Source: Methanosarcina baikalica
Lineage (GTDB): Archaea; Halobacteriota; Methanosarcinia; Methanosarcinales; Methanosarcinaceae
Reading direction: 5' to 3'
NCBI RefSeq assembly: GCF_031461075.1
Contig: NZ_JAVKPK010000010.1
Span: 1-64,000 of the forward strand
Length of the DNA: 64,000 bases
A program made the translations under genes and the position numbers. The notes under the pieces were generated by a model. That model did not search any database and was not told the origin of the DNA. It worked only from the letters and a program-made list of their open reading frames with translations. Shown here piece by piece: positions 18,294 through 28,112 of the stretch; the stretch's first letter is position 1; every line of letters starts with the position of its first letter.

Positions 18294-19154
18294 ATACTGA
18301 AAATCTTGGAAAAGTTATTCAAACTGTATGAAAACAAAACCGATCTACAAACAAAGATCTTTGCCAAGCTGATCATATTTGTAACAATGGCTACATCATT
18401 TTTGTAAACTTCACCATTATTCACCGCATGGATGGTTTGGAACTGTGATGGTTGTGACCTGCGTCTCAACCACAATCTGAACCCTTATTATGGGGCTGTG
18501 GGCTAACTGTCCATTTGCCCCGGCTCCGGGAATGGGCTTAAATGCATTTTTTACATTTGACATGATTCTCGGTCTGAATATGAGCTGGCAGGTTGCCTTT
18601 ACTGCGGTTCTTGTAGCTGGAATTGTCTTGTCATCTAACCCTTATAAAATTCAGAGAGATTATAGTCAATGAAATTCCAAAAAATCTTAAAATTACAATA
18701 AATGCAGGAATAGACTTTATTATTGCTTTTATTGGGTTTACGGATGCAACATGTTCAGGAGTGGTCTTGGGGACATTTACAGGAATTAGGTATGTTAAGT
18801 GCATCCGCAGCCGAGGAAAGACAGGGCTTACTTCAGTTGTAGTTGCAGGATTTTTTTCTGGTTGCGCTCTTCATATAGCCCAGCTCAGCCGTTATCTCCG
18901 AATATATGATATCTCCGGCCCTTATCATGGCAGAAATTTTCATGATTAAGGGGTTAAGAGATCTCACCTCTTAAACCCGGACAGAGGTTATTGCTGCAGC
19001 AGTTACTATCCTGATGATAACTCTCATCTATTCGATTGCGGAAGGAATTGTCTGGGGAATAATTTCCTACACTGCGATTAAGGCCGGAAGAGAAAACTTC
19101 AAAGATATAAGTGTAACCATGGTTTATCTATCCCTGATTTATCTGTTAAAGTAG
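18294..19154 (+). pseudogene. Decayed AzgA-type adenine/guanine/hypoxanthine permease
   Basis: Pieces of one NCS2/AzgA purine permease appear in order but in different frames. LEKLFKLYENKTDLQTKIF (from 18306) ends at a stop at 18405. In another frame VMVVTC precedes a stop, then MGLWANCPFAPAPGMGLNAFF (from 18490). Then comes REIIVNEIPKNLKITINAGIDF (frame shifted), a piece with RGKTGLTSVVVAGFF after a large internal deletion, PALIMAEIFMIKGLRD, a stop, and TEVIAAAVTILMITLIYSIAEG to the end at 19154. At least five disruptions make it clearly non-functional. The sense fragments still show the family signature, so decay is moderate. Confidence 0.85.
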
Positions 19155-19519
19155 AGGAATCTTCATGCGTCTTCGGTTAAGTGAGGAATCGTGACAAAAT
19201 GCCCCCATTTTCACAACAGTTGTTATAAATTTCAACATATGGTGGACTGGAACAAGGTATCGAGTTCATATAAAATGGCCAAAGTTTAATCAGGCTTAAG
19301 GTGCAAAATCGATAGCTTTCAGGCAAGAAAATTCCTTAACCGATGACCAATGGAGGAATCTTTAAAAAAGTAAGACATTTTAGAGAGAAGGCAAACTCAC
19401 AAACAATTCATGAAATAGAGGAAATAAATGGCTTCCCTGAAAACTCTGATAAGTAGAAAACACCAAAATAGTAAAAAATAAAGGGCAATTGTAGCCCAAA
19501 AAGAAGCGAATTATAAATG
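19155..19519. other. Gene-free stretch
   Basis: I see nothing supported here; it is the downstream flank of the decayed permease and of the convergent aceP. Confidence 0.4.
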
Positions 19520-20125
19520 TTACAAGGGAATTATTTTCTTTCCGTACATTTCGTTCAGTACCTGCCCCATGGCAGCGTAAATTGCTGAAAACCCTGTGAG
19601 AATTCCCTCATAACCGGCGATCTTGAGTATTGCCGGGTTGCCCAGATAGTTTCCTGCAGCAAGAAGGAAAAACAGGATTGTCAGGGTAAGGAAAACAACC
19701 TGGAGAGCCCGTGTTGCTTTCAGTGTGCCTATGAACATGTAAAGAGTGAAAAGTCCCCACATGAAGAGGTATGCAGCAAAGTCTGTCGAAGTTAGAGCCA
19801 GCTCTTTAAAATTATCCCCTAACTTAGGGAGCAGGACAATTGCCACCAGACTAAGCCAGAAAAGCCCGTATGATGTGAAAGCTGTAGCCCCGAAAGTGTT
19901 GCCTTTTCTCCATTCTTCTATTCCGGCAATGACCTGACCTATTCCACCATAGAAGAGGCCCATAGAAAGAATCACCGCTCCCAGTGAATAGAACCCTGCA
20001 TTGTGCAGATTCAAAAGTACAGTCGTCATTCCGAAACCCATCAAACCCAGAGGAGCAGGGTTTGCGGTTAAATCCGTAATTTTTACATCACGAACGTTCA
20101 TAATATCTTTAATGTTTTGACTCAT
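19520..20125 (-). CDS. aceP: Acetate transporter, AceTr/SatP (YaaH) family
   Basis: Six-helix membrane protein of 201 residues of the acetate uptake transporter family. The N-terminal signature NPAPLGLMGFG (residues 21-31) is diagnostic. M. mazei AceP, a characterised acetate transporter, belongs here. GAGGAGG stands nine bases before the ATG. It probably imports acetate with protons for acetoclastic growth or assimilation. The neighbouring genes are unrelated. Confidence 0.92.
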   Translation of the reverse strand: MSQNIKDIMNVRDVKITDLTANPAPLGLMGFGMTTVLLNLHNAGFYSLGAVILSMGLFYGGIGQVIAGIEEWRKGNTFGATAFTSYGLFWLSLVAIVLLPKLGDNFKELALTSTDFAAYLFMWGLFTLYMFIGTLKATRALQVVFLTLTILFFLLAAGNYLGNPAILKIAGYEGILTGFSAIYAAMGQVLNEMYGKKIIPL

Positions 20126-20371
20126 GAATACAATCCTCCTTCCCGTTAACCGGAGATTTAGCCTGAACTTCCATAAAAATGATATGGAGACACACTGCCT
20201 TTTTGGGTCTCATTTTTACGTTTTTTGAGAGATATGTAATTGTTAATACTTATATTTAAGGACAGTCAATATATTTTCAATACCCAATAAATATATAATA
20301 TAAAATATTATAACAGTTACTGTAGAGTTTTATAACAAGCTATTTATAAACAGGTGTGGAATTCCCTTCAT

Positions 20372-21919
20372 ATGACTCAGGAAAGAAGACCTCTTATGCT
20401 CATGATTCTTGATGGGTGGGGCTACAGGGAAGCAAAAGAAGGAAACGCTATCCTGGCAGCCAGAACTCCAAACCTTGACCGCTTGACGGAAGAATATCCT
20501 TGGTGTTTATTAGAAGCCTCCGGGGAGGCCGTAGGTCTTCCGGAAGGTCAGATGGGAAACTCCGAAGTCGGGCACCTGAATATAGGAGCAGGGCGAATTG
20601 TATACCAGGACCTTACCCGAATAAACCTCTCCATCAGGAAAGGAGATTTCTTTAAAAATACGGCTTTTTTGAATGCGATTTCAAATGTCAAAGCCAATTA
20701 TTCAAGCCTGCACCTCATGGGACTTGTCTCCTACGGAGGAGTTCACAGCTATATGACTCACCTCTATTCCCTTATCAAACTTGCACAGGAGAAAGGGATT
20801 AAAAACGTTTATATACATGTTTTTCTGGACGGGAGGGATGTACCCCCTAAAGCCGCCCTTAAAGACGTAAAGGAGCTTGATGCTTTTTGTAAGGAGAGCG
20901 GAAGTGCTAAGATCGCAACCGTATCAGGGCGCTACTACGCAATGGATAGAGATAAACGCTGGGACCGGACAAAACTTGCCTACGATGCCCTGACTAGCGG
21001 AATTGCTCCTTACACAGCTCCTGATGCAGAGACTGCAGTTTCTGAAGCCTATGAAAGGGGAGAAACTGATGAGTTTGTAAAACCGACTGTAATAGCCGAT
21101 TCGAAAGGAAAGCCTGAGGCAATTATACGGGACAGTGATTCTGTAATCTTCTTCAACTTCAGGCCTGATAGGGCTCGGCAGCTTACGTGGGCTTTTGTGA
21201 ATAAAGTTTTTGAAGGCTTCACCAGGGAAAAACGGCCGAAGGTTCACTATGTATGTATGGCCCAGTATGATGAAACCCTGGATTTGCCCATAGCTTTCCC
21301 CCCTGAAGAACTAAAAAATGTGCTTGGAGAAGTGCTGAGCAAGCAGGGGCTTATCCAGCTCCGCATTGCAGAAACCGAAAAGTACGCCCATGTGACCTTT
21401 TTCTTAAACGGCGGACAGGAAAAATGTTATGAAGGAGAGGACCGTTGCCTGATTCCCTCGCCAAAGATCGCCACCTATGACCTCAAACCTGAAATGAGCG
21501 CATATGAGGTTACTGATGAAGTGATTAAGAGAATCCGGTCAGGAAAGTATGATGTGATTTTCCTAAACTTCGCAAATATGGATATGGTGGGGCACACCGG
21601 AATTTTAGAGGCTGCAGTAAAGGCAGTCGAAACAGTAGACAGCTGCGTGGGTAGAGTTATAACGGCTCTGGAAGAAGCAGGGGGTGTAGCACTTGTAACT
21701 GCAGACCACGGAAATGCCGAAAAGATGGAAAATCCGATAACAGGAGAGCCGCATACTGCGCATACTTTAAACCCGGTAAAATGCATTTATGCAGGAAACG
21801 GTGAGGTAAAAGCTCTTAAGAACGGAAAATTATGCGATCTTGCACCAACTCTTCTGGAACTCCTCAAGCTCCGGAAACCTGAAGAGATGACAGGGAAATC
21901 ACTTATCATAAAACAATAA
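20372..21919 (+). CDS. gpmI: 2,3-bisphosphoglycerate-independent phosphoglycerate mutase
   Basis: Interconverts 3- and 2-phosphoglycerate with two Mn2+ ions in the alkaline phosphatase fold. MLMILDGWGYR carries the first metal ligand, GQMGNSEVGHLNIGAGR the catalytic serine, and ADHGNAEKM the late metal ligands. The inserted phosphotransferase domain lies in the middle. I start at ATG 20372 (MTQERR), 515 residues, normal for GpmI; GTG 20354 would add six residues. The gene is followed by T-rich direct repeats that likely end transcription. Confidence 0.93.
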   Translation: MTQERRPLMLMILDGWGYREAKEGNAILAARTPNLDRLTEEYPWCLLEASGEAVGLPEGQMGNSEVGHLNIGAGRIVYQDLTRINLSIRKGDFFKNTAFLNAISNVKANYSSLHLMGLVSYGGVHSYMTHLYSLIKLAQEKGIKNVYIHVFLDGRDVPPKAALKDVKELDAFCKESGSAKIATVSGRYYAMDRDKRWDRTKLAYDALTSGIAPYTAPDAETAVSEAYERGETDEFVKPTVIADSKGKPEAIIRDSDSVIFFNFRPDRARQLTWAFVNKVFEGFTREKRPKVHYVCMAQYDETLDLPIAFPPEELKNVLGEVLSKQGLIQLRIAETEKYAHVTFFLNGGQEKCYEGEDRCLIPSPKIATYDLKPEMSAYEVTDEVIKRIRSGKYDVIFLNFANMDMVGHTGILEAAVKAVETVDSCVGRVITALEEAGGVALVTADHGNAEKMENPITGEPHTAHTLNPVKCIYAGNGEVKALKNGKLCDLAPTLLELLKLRKPEEMTGKSLIIKQ

Positions 21920-21977
21920 TTAAAGAAGAATTAAAGAAGAAGAAAAACTGTCTGAAACTTCAGACATCTTAATTTCC

Positions 21978-22028
21978 CTTTTATTTCGGTTTTCTTTATT
22001 TCAGTTTTCTTTTATTTCATTTTTTTTG
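21978..22028 (+). terminator. T-rich triple repeat behind gpmI
   Basis: TTTATTTCGGTTTTC is repeated nearly three times in a row and ends in eight T. Runs of T without a hairpin are the usual archaeal termination signal, so this is a likely terminator for gpmI. Confidence 0.5.
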
Positions 22029-22167
22029 ATCTTTCGTATTATTTTCATGAAACTTAAGGCTTGATGAAAGATAATATTTAAAAGATTAAATATCAGCAGT
22101 TACAATAAAAGAGCACAGAACTTAAGAAGTCATAAGGCTTTAAATGTAGTTTCGGAGTTTAACAGGA

Positions 22168-23130
22168 ATGATCAAAATAACCACTCCTTGCCGAATTCAT
22201 ATGACTCTTATTGATATGAATGCAGAGATCGGAAGAGTCGATGGAGGAACAGGACTAACCCTTTCCTCTCCGAATATAAAGATTACGGCCGAAGAAGCCG
22301 ACAGAGTCAGTATCGAAGGTCTGCAGGGTTTTGCCGATCGAATGAAAAAAGCTGCAGAAGCCCTGCTTCCTGCAGGGAAAGGGATAAAGATCAACGTACT
22401 GGAATTGTACCCAGCCCATGTGGGTTTCGGATCAGGAACTCAATCTTCCCTGGCCGCGGCAGCAGCTGTGAATGAACTGTATGGACTTGGGAAGAGCGTT
22501 AGGGAACTGGCATTTGCAGTAAAGAGAGGAGGAACTTCAGGTATAGGAGTAACTGCTTTTGAAAAGGGGGGATTTATTGTTGACGGAGGGCACAGATTTA
22601 AAGACAAAGGTGCTTTTATGCCGTCTGCTGCCAGCAGAGTGCCCCCCGGACCGGTGCTCTTCAGGGGAGACTTTCCTGAATGGGACATAGTTATAGCAAT
22701 CCCTAACGAGAAGGGAATGCATGACCAGGAAGAAATCGAGATCTTCAAGAAATTCTGTCCCCTCCCTATAGAAGAAGTCAGGGAAATTGCACATGTGGTT
22801 CTCATGCAGATGATGCCTGCAGTAATAGAGGGAGATATCGAGAGTTTTGGGGCCGCAGTAAACCATGTCCAGACTGTAGGCTTCAATAAAAGGGAGAGCC
22901 TTATCTGGCCTGGATTTGTAAAAGATATCGCATCTTTCATGCGCAGCCGAAGTTATGGAGCAGGAGTAAGTTCTTTTGGGCCTGTGGTATATTCCTTTGT
23001 AGATAATAAATCAGAAGGCAGGCAGCTCCAGGCAGAAGTCCAGAAGTTGCTCGACGAATCGGTCGGCGGGACTGTAATGCTTACCAGGGCAAAAAACAGC
23101 GGCGCAGAGATTTCCAGATTAGGAGCTTGA
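22168..23130 (+). CDS. Beta-ribofuranosylaminobenzene 5'-phosphate synthase
   Basis: GHMP-kinase-fold enzyme that condenses PRPP with p-aminobenzoate-type substrate, an early committed step of methanopterin synthesis. It reads TPCRIHMTLIDMNAEIGRVDGGTGLTL at the N-terminus, where the family has its characteristic lead (shown here by positions 5-31), and has the phosphate-loop region HVGFGSGTQSSLAAAA. Further family strings are RGGTSGIGVTAFE and GGFIVDGGH. Length 320 is normal. AGGA lies close to the ATG. It is one of several C1-pathway genes in the window, but no other methanopterin gene is adjacent. Confidence 0.9.
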   Translation: MIKITTPCRIHMTLIDMNAEIGRVDGGTGLTLSSPNIKITAEEADRVSIEGLQGFADRMKKAAEALLPAGKGIKINVLELYPAHVGFGSGTQSSLAAAAAVNELYGLGKSVRELAFAVKRGGTSGIGVTAFEKGGFIVDGGHRFKDKGAFMPSAASRVPPGPVLFRGDFPEWDIVIAIPNEKGMHDQEEIEIFKKFCPLPIEEVREIAHVVLMQMMPAVIEGDIESFGAAVNHVQTVGFNKRESLIWPGFVKDIASFMRSRSYGAGVSSFGPVVYSFVDNKSEGRQLQAEVQKLLDESVGGTVMLTRAKNSGAEISRLGA

Positions 23131-23179
23131 AGGGTCTTACAGGTTCAGTGAGAGTAGGATGGTAGACTGCATGTTCATG

Positions 23180-23985
23180 CTAAAGAAACCTGTGAAATAC
23201 TTCGTCTGATCCGAGTGGGTTCACATGCACAACTACATTTGAAAGGTAACCCAGTCCATGCATTATTCTGTACCGTACCTCGACGGCAATTGCATGCCCT
23301 TCTTCAACAGAAAGCAATGAATCTACCGCAATATTTACTTCCGCATGCAGTCTGTGCTCTAGCCAGCGAACCCTTACTTCAGCCACATCCCTTACCTTTT
23401 CTACCCTGGTGGCTACTTGGAGGATTTTGTCAACAATGTCTGGATCTACCCAATCTACTATACAGGAAAATACGGATTTATCCGCATCCCAGCCTACTAG
23501 GAGAATTGCAATGGTAATAAGAAGCCCTACCGGAAGGTCTGCAAGCTGATAACCCAGCCAGATCCCAAACACACCCAGAAAAGCGCGGCAAGGCTCGTAA
23601 AGCCGTCGGCCCATGCATGGTGTCGGCCACAAAAGCCTGAAAATCGACTCATAGTCAGCAACAGTCGCACTTAAAAAGATTAAGGAGACAATTGACAGAC
23701 CTGCAAGTCCTTTGCTCTGCCGTAGCCGTAAGTGAAACGTTTATTCGGCTTTTTCCTGGAAAGAAGAAAGGCAAAACCCAGGAAAATTGCGGTTGCGGCG
23801 TCCCCAAAATTATAGATTGTATTAGCGGGAAGGTATTCACTTCCCGAGATCCAAAAAACAAGGATTTGAAAAAAAGCTGTTGCTATCAGTCCGGCAAAGG
23901 ACCACTTGACTGTATATAGTCCCTTGGATGTATAAAGGAGTTAAGGATCCACAATTCCATGAGTATGGACATATGAGTGCTCTTT
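23180..23985 (-). pseudogene. Decayed cation diffusion facilitator (zinc/cobalt efflux)
   Basis: Reading the minus strand, HSYVHTHG...DP is followed by LYTVKWSFAGLIATAFFQ and DAATAIFLGFAFLLSRKKP up to FTYGYGRAKDL, the N-terminal half of a CDF transporter. The continuation breaks into LSIVSLIFLSATVADYESI in another frame. It then jumps to HAWADGFTSLAALF with about 50 residues missing, and again changes frame into GIWLGYQLADLPVGLLIT and the C-terminal cytoplasmic domain (EVRVRWLEHRLHAEVNIAVDS). An in-frame stop interrupts the N-terminus. No single frame could make a transporter. Confidence 0.82.
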
Positions 23986-24104
23986 CTGGAAAGAGTTTGT
24001 GCCTGCTTTTGCCAGTCTCAAACCTCTTTGCCGGAATATTTTATGAAAAAATTTGTATAAAGAAGGAATTTAATGTAAAGAGGCAGTTGAACAGAAAAAT
24101 TCCG

Positions 24105-25121
24105 TTAAAACCACTGGTCAAGAGTTTTCTGCCTGGCTCCTGAAGCAGCCTTAAGGCGTTCTGCTGCTTTCTCCACCCTGTCAACCGAAAAATCGTGATT
24201 GTCACAGAGGAATTCGATGAGCTTTTCGGAATCAGGTTTGCCCCATTTGATTTCGTAGTCGTCCGTTACTTCGGGGTGAATGAAAAATTCTCTTATTTTG
24301 TCCACAGCTTCAATCTCTATCCCCTTTTCACGGAGTACGGCATGGATATTTCCATGCTTTTTAATAAGTTTGAGGGCTGTTTTAGGACCTACTTTTTCCA
24401 GGCCTTTATTGTAATCCGTGCCCACACAAATAGCAATATCTATAAGCTGCTCCCTGTCAATTCCCAGGGCATTAAGGGTTTCGTCCAGTTCGATTATTTC
24501 GGGCTCGACATCAACGTAAACATTCTTTCCTGGAAGCTTTCGTTTTCCTGTGACAGCCAGGTTCCGGATAACTATCGGAGCTCCGAAAAGGAATGAATCG
24601 TAGTCCTGAGAAGCAACACAGTTAGCATCTTTTTTGAGAACCATATGTGCAGCCTGTGCTTCCCCTTCAGAGGGAGCTTGAACAAAAGGAATTCCCATAA
24701 TTTCGAGAAGATATTTGGAATCTTCAACGATTTCCCGGTTTACCTTCGAAGAAGCCTGAGCATACTTAAAAGCAGATTCTAGATCCCCCTCGGCCTGTGA
24801 ATTCACCCATTTTTCCCGTGCAGATTCCCTTATTTCATTTCTACGGTTCAGAGTATCGGACTTGAGATCAGGAGGTTTGCCGTCAAAAACAAAAAGAGGC
24901 TTGATACCGGCTTCAAAAAGGCTCGCTGTTCGGTAGAGCAGGCCTGAGAGGTGGGAGGTTACTCTCCCTCCGGAATCGACCAGGGGACTCCCGTCCCGCT
25001 GGCGAATAATGCTCAAAAACTGATGCAACGTGTTAAATGCATCAATAGCAATCACCCTGTTTGCAAGATCTGAAAATTCAACTTTTCTTTTCTGGAGCAG
25101 ATCGCCTATATCTGTGCCCAT
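24105..25121 (-). CDS. fen: Flap endonuclease 1
   Basis: Structure-specific 5' nuclease that removes flaps during Okazaki fragment maturation and repair. N-domain acidic residues appear in VIAIDAFNTLHQFLS and FVFDGKPPDLK, and I-domain ligands in PSEGEAQAA, ASQDYDSFLFG and CVGTDYNKG. The C-terminus ends with QKTLDQWF, a canonical PCNA-binding PIP box. Length 338 matches archaeal FEN1. The ATG has GAGGG close upstream. It stands alone. Confidence 0.95.
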   Translation of the reverse strand: MGTDIGDLLQKRKVEFSDLANRVIAIDAFNTLHQFLSIIRQRDGSPLVDSGGRVTSHLSGLLYRTASLFEAGIKPLFVFDGKPPDLKSDTLNRRNEIRESAREKWVNSQAEGDLESAFKYAQASSKVNREIVEDSKYLLEIMGIPFVQAPSEGEAQAAHMVLKKDANCVASQDYDSFLFGAPIVIRNLAVTGKRKLPGKNVYVDVEPEIIELDETLNALGIDREQLIDIAICVGTDYNKGLEKVGPKTALKLIKKHGNIHAVLREKGIEIEAVDKIREFFIHPEVTDDYEIKWGKPDSEKLIEFLCDNHDFSVDRVEKAAERLKAASGARQKTLDQWF

Positions 25122-25484
25122 GTTTTCCCTCGAGTATCTGAACTTTATCTTAAAGCATCAGTGCTTTCCTTCCTATTCTTTAACCTTTCAACTAGATTCA
25201 GTGTAAAACGAATATCAAAGATACTTTACCGCAATACGTGTTATTTACTGAGCAATACGTTTTATATGTACTGGATTTTATGTTTACTACAGGTTCACAG
25301 TTATTCAAAAAGATCTTATTGAAGACAGCTACTGCTCAGCAGTAAAAAGATAACCAAACCAATTCAATGTTATGAAGTTTGTACCCGTCCACCTTCCAGA
25401 AAGCCAATTAAAGCTATCCGGTAAGGCAGAGAAAAGAGATGAGAACTTAATAAGCTTGACGAGCCTCTACAGATACCTCAAAAA
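25122..25484. other. Gene-free stretch
   Basis: No gene, hairpin or repeat that I can support; it holds the promoter side of fen and the downstream flank of the next small gene. Confidence 0.35.
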
Positions 25485-25787
25485 TTAGGCGGTAAGATCA
25501 AGCCGAACATCGATTACTGAATCTTCATTTGCCTCTATTTTGGATATTGTCAGTAAATTGCCTTTCCTTTCCAGTAACGTCGCTTTCGTGACCTGAACCT
25601 GGTGGCCATCTACCTGTTTATTGCTATTGTTTTTATGGACGACCAGGAGCTTCTGTCCCTTCTCAGCCCCTTCTCCTATTTTGGAAACAATATTTCGTAT
25701 TACCTGTTCAAAATCAGAATAAATCAAAATTTCCGACTTATTTGCAACCTTCTTGATAATGCCAATCGGTTCCAGATTAAGGTGCAT
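25485..25787 (-). CDS. Conserved-looking small hypothetical protein
   Basis: A 100-residue soluble protein that I do not recognise. It begins NLEPIGIIKKVANKSEILIY, which superficially resembles the opening strand of TrmO/TsaA proteins, but the rest does not match them. The composition (alternating beta-type segments, charged, no cysteines) is that of a real small domain, and AAGGAA lies seven bases before the ATG. No neighbour suggests a role. Confidence 0.55.
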   Translation of the reverse strand: MHLNLEPIGIIKKVANKSEILIYSDFEQVIRNIVSKIGEGAEKGQKLLVVHKNNSNKQVDGHQVQVTKATLLERKGNLLTISKIEANEDSVIDVRLDLTA

Positions 25788-26299
25788 ATCAGCTTTCCTT
25801 CTTTACCTGTTTACACAAGTAATCAAATTATACTAACTCTGAGTAATAATAACTTGCGATACATAATATCTGATCTATTATTTATATAATAGCTTTAATT
25901 GCAGATATTCCTCTGTACTACAGAAGAACCAATATATATACTTTACTAGATCATGGAGCCTGCACCTGAAATACCTTAATTGAGTATGAATTAAATTGAA
26001 AAAATTAACATATATTACAATGAAACAAAAGGGAAATAATAATAAATTTGGATTCAAAACCGTGTAAAATCAGAATGTCTGTTTGTAAAAATCTCGATTC
26101 AATCTTTAATTAATTGATTCTTTCCATGTAGAAAATTCCTGCATTATAAAGAACGTACCGCTAAACTTTTATTAGACTATTAAATTGAAAATTATATTTA
26201 ATTGTTAGAAAAAAATTTGAATATTCGAACCACAACCTTCCTCAAGGACAAAATACTGAAAATTTCGTGTTTATATAGAAAATAGATTATAAATAAAAT
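25788..26299. other. Gene-free stretch
   Basis: AT-rich spacer. TGTCTGTTTG near 26077 resembles the TGTCTGTTCG core of the cbi leaders but lacks its hairpin and companion motifs. Confidence 0.35.
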
Positions 26300-26623
26300 T
26301 TAATGGTATTTTCGGCGGTTGAATTCGCAAATAGCATTATCAACTTTGCTTGATAGTTCATTCATCCTTTCTTCGATTTTTACTCCCGTACTCTCCATGT
26401 TTGCCTTGAGGGTACGGTCCTTTGCTTCCATCTTATCTTCGAACTCCTGAAGCTTGTTGTTAATAGAGATGAGCATAACAGCTAATGTTCCGACCAGAAC
26501 CATAACCGAAAGAATTATCAGGGGATTTGTGGGTGTGTATTCAAACCTTCTAAGCCACTCAAAGGACAGAAGGAAGGATGACAAAACCATCACAACAAGA
26601 AATGTTGTATCTCTAGTCTCCAT
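26300..26623 (-). CDS. Small membrane protein with C-terminal coiled coil
   Basis: A 107-residue protein of unknown function. Two hydrophobic helices (about 7-23 and 33-53) are followed by a highly charged stretch, KLQEFEDKMEAKDRTLK onward, with heptad-like spacing that would form a cytoplasmic coiled coil. GAGGT lies five bases before the ATG. It may be a membrane-tethered oligomer; nothing nearby tells its partner. Confidence 0.6.
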   Translation of the reverse strand: METRDTTFLVVMVLSSFLLSFEWLRRFEYTPTNPLIILSVMVLVGTLAVMLISINNKLQEFEDKMEAKDRTLKANMESTGVKIEERMNELSSKVDNAICEFNRRKYH

Positions 26624-27070
26624 CGTATACCTCTAACATACCTGTAGAAATTCTTCGCATACATACGATTTCCTTGATATAGCATATTTAAAAATTATTA
26701 TGTGAGATACCTCTATTAAAGTATTTACTGTTTTTCTATTTTTACTACTTTCCATTTTTGTTCATTTTTTTATACGGATACAATATATAATTATTTGCAC
26801 AAACTATTTATGTATGTTTTTGCTTCGTTACTTTCTTAAGATTAATCCTACGAAAAGTTAGGCAGTATTTTAAAGAGTATATACCTGAAGCATTGTACCT
26901 GAAGCATTGGGCAGGAAAATTATTTAATCAGAAAAGAGGGTGGAAAAAGAAAAAAGATTTTCCTGTGAAGAGAATTATATAATTAATTAGAATAAGTTGA
27001 AGATAAAGAATACAGTAAATATATAAAGGAATAAAAAAGGCATACTGTTAAGAATTAAGGAGTTTAGCAT
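26624..27070. other. Divergent spacer ahead of the presenilin-type gene
   Basis: No coding region is seen. It includes the perfect tandem 14-mer at 26882-26909 and AAGGAG before the TTG start at 27071. Confidence 0.4.
26882..26909. repeat. Perfect tandem duplication of a 14-mer
   Basis: TACCTGAAGCATTG occurs twice back to back (26882-26895 and 26896-26909). It is a simple local duplication about 160 bases upstream of the presenilin-type gene. Confidence 0.8.
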
Positions 27071-27967
27071 TTGAGTTCCAGCGAACAATCAATTAAAGAT
27101 TATTTACCTATTCTTTCCATGGCAGGATTAATCCTGGTAGTGCAGGTTCTTGCACTATTTTTGTCCGCACCCATGAAAGTTAATGACATGCAGGCTTTTG
27201 AAGACCCGACCCAGGTGTCCAATTCCATATATTATATCATAATGATCCTGGTTTTTACCCTATTAGTCCTGATAGCACTAAAGAAAAACATGAAATGGGT
27301 AATCAGTCTTTTTATATATATAGCCATAATAAGTACCCTCTATTACGTATTTTTCGCCCTGTTGACCCTCTTTCCCTCTCTTTCGGGGTTTGAAGCAATT
27401 GCCTCAGTTCTGCTGTCTATAGGAATAACAGTGCTGCTTTATAAATATCCCGAATGGTATATAGTTGACATTGTGGGAGTTTGTATTGCAGGGGGGGTCG
27501 GTGCCCTGATAGGGATTTCCCTTTCAGTTGTCCCTGTAATAGTTCTTCTGTTGCTTCTTGCAGTCTATGATGCTATCTCGGTATACAAAACAAAGCATAT
27601 GATAGTTATGGCCGAGGGAATAATGGATCTGAAGCTTCCCATTCTGTTCGTAATTCCAAAACATTCGAACTATTCTTTCTTGCAGGAAAGCTTCAAAGAA
27701 GGAGAAAAGCGCGAAGCTTTTTTCATGGGACTTGGAGATGCCGTCATGCCTACTCTGCTGGTGGTTTCGGCAAACGTTTTCATGCACAACAATGGAGGAA
27801 TTTCATATCCTGTAATCGGGGCCATATTAGGTACCCTTGTAGGGCATGCAGTACTTTCTATCCTGGTAATGAGAGGAAAACCGCAAGCAGGTCTCCCCTT
27901 CTTGAATTCCGGAGTAATCCTGGGATTTTTTACTGGTGTTCTGCTTTCAGGGGCATCAATAATGTGA
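27071..27967 (+). CDS. Presenilin/signal peptide peptidase-type intramembrane protease
   Basis: Multi-pass aspartyl protease of 298 residues that would cleave transmembrane segments. The catalytic aspartates are in AVYDAIS (Y166-D167) and FMGLGDAVMP (GLGD, 220-223). The third conserved element appears as AGLPFL (273-278), the PAL-type motif. About nine hydrophobic segments agree with the archaeal homologues used as presenilin models. The start is TTG with AAGGAG about nine bases before it. The substrate is unknown. The next gene is separated by an ATTT microsatellite. Confidence 0.85.
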   Translation: MSSSEQSIKDYLPILSMAGLILVVQVLALFLSAPMKVNDMQAFEDPTQVSNSIYYIIMILVFTLLVLIALKKNMKWVISLFIYIAIISTLYYVFFALLTLFPSLSGFEAIASVLLSIGITVLLYKYPEWYIVDIVGVCIAGGVGALIGISLSVVPVIVLLLLLAVYDAISVYKTKHMIVMAEGIMDLKLPILFVIPKHSNYSFLQESFKEGEKREAFFMGLGDAVMPTLLVVSANVFMHNNGGISYPVIGAILGTLVGHAVLSILVMRGKPQAGLPFLNSGVILGFFTGVLLSGASIM

Positions 27968-28002
27968 AAAAAAACTGACTGACTTACTCAATTTAGTTAT
28001 TT

Positions 28003-28045
<43 letters not shown>

Positions 28046-28112
28046 CTCACTTTTCTGTTGTATTTACAGGTTTTCGCAAAGATTCTTTTATTTTATAGCT
28101 TAATCACTTGAT

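Noticed and set aside
18251..18475. Minus-strand 74-residue frame over the AzgA relic
   Set aside because: The plus strand carries clear permease fragments; the minus frame is a shadow.
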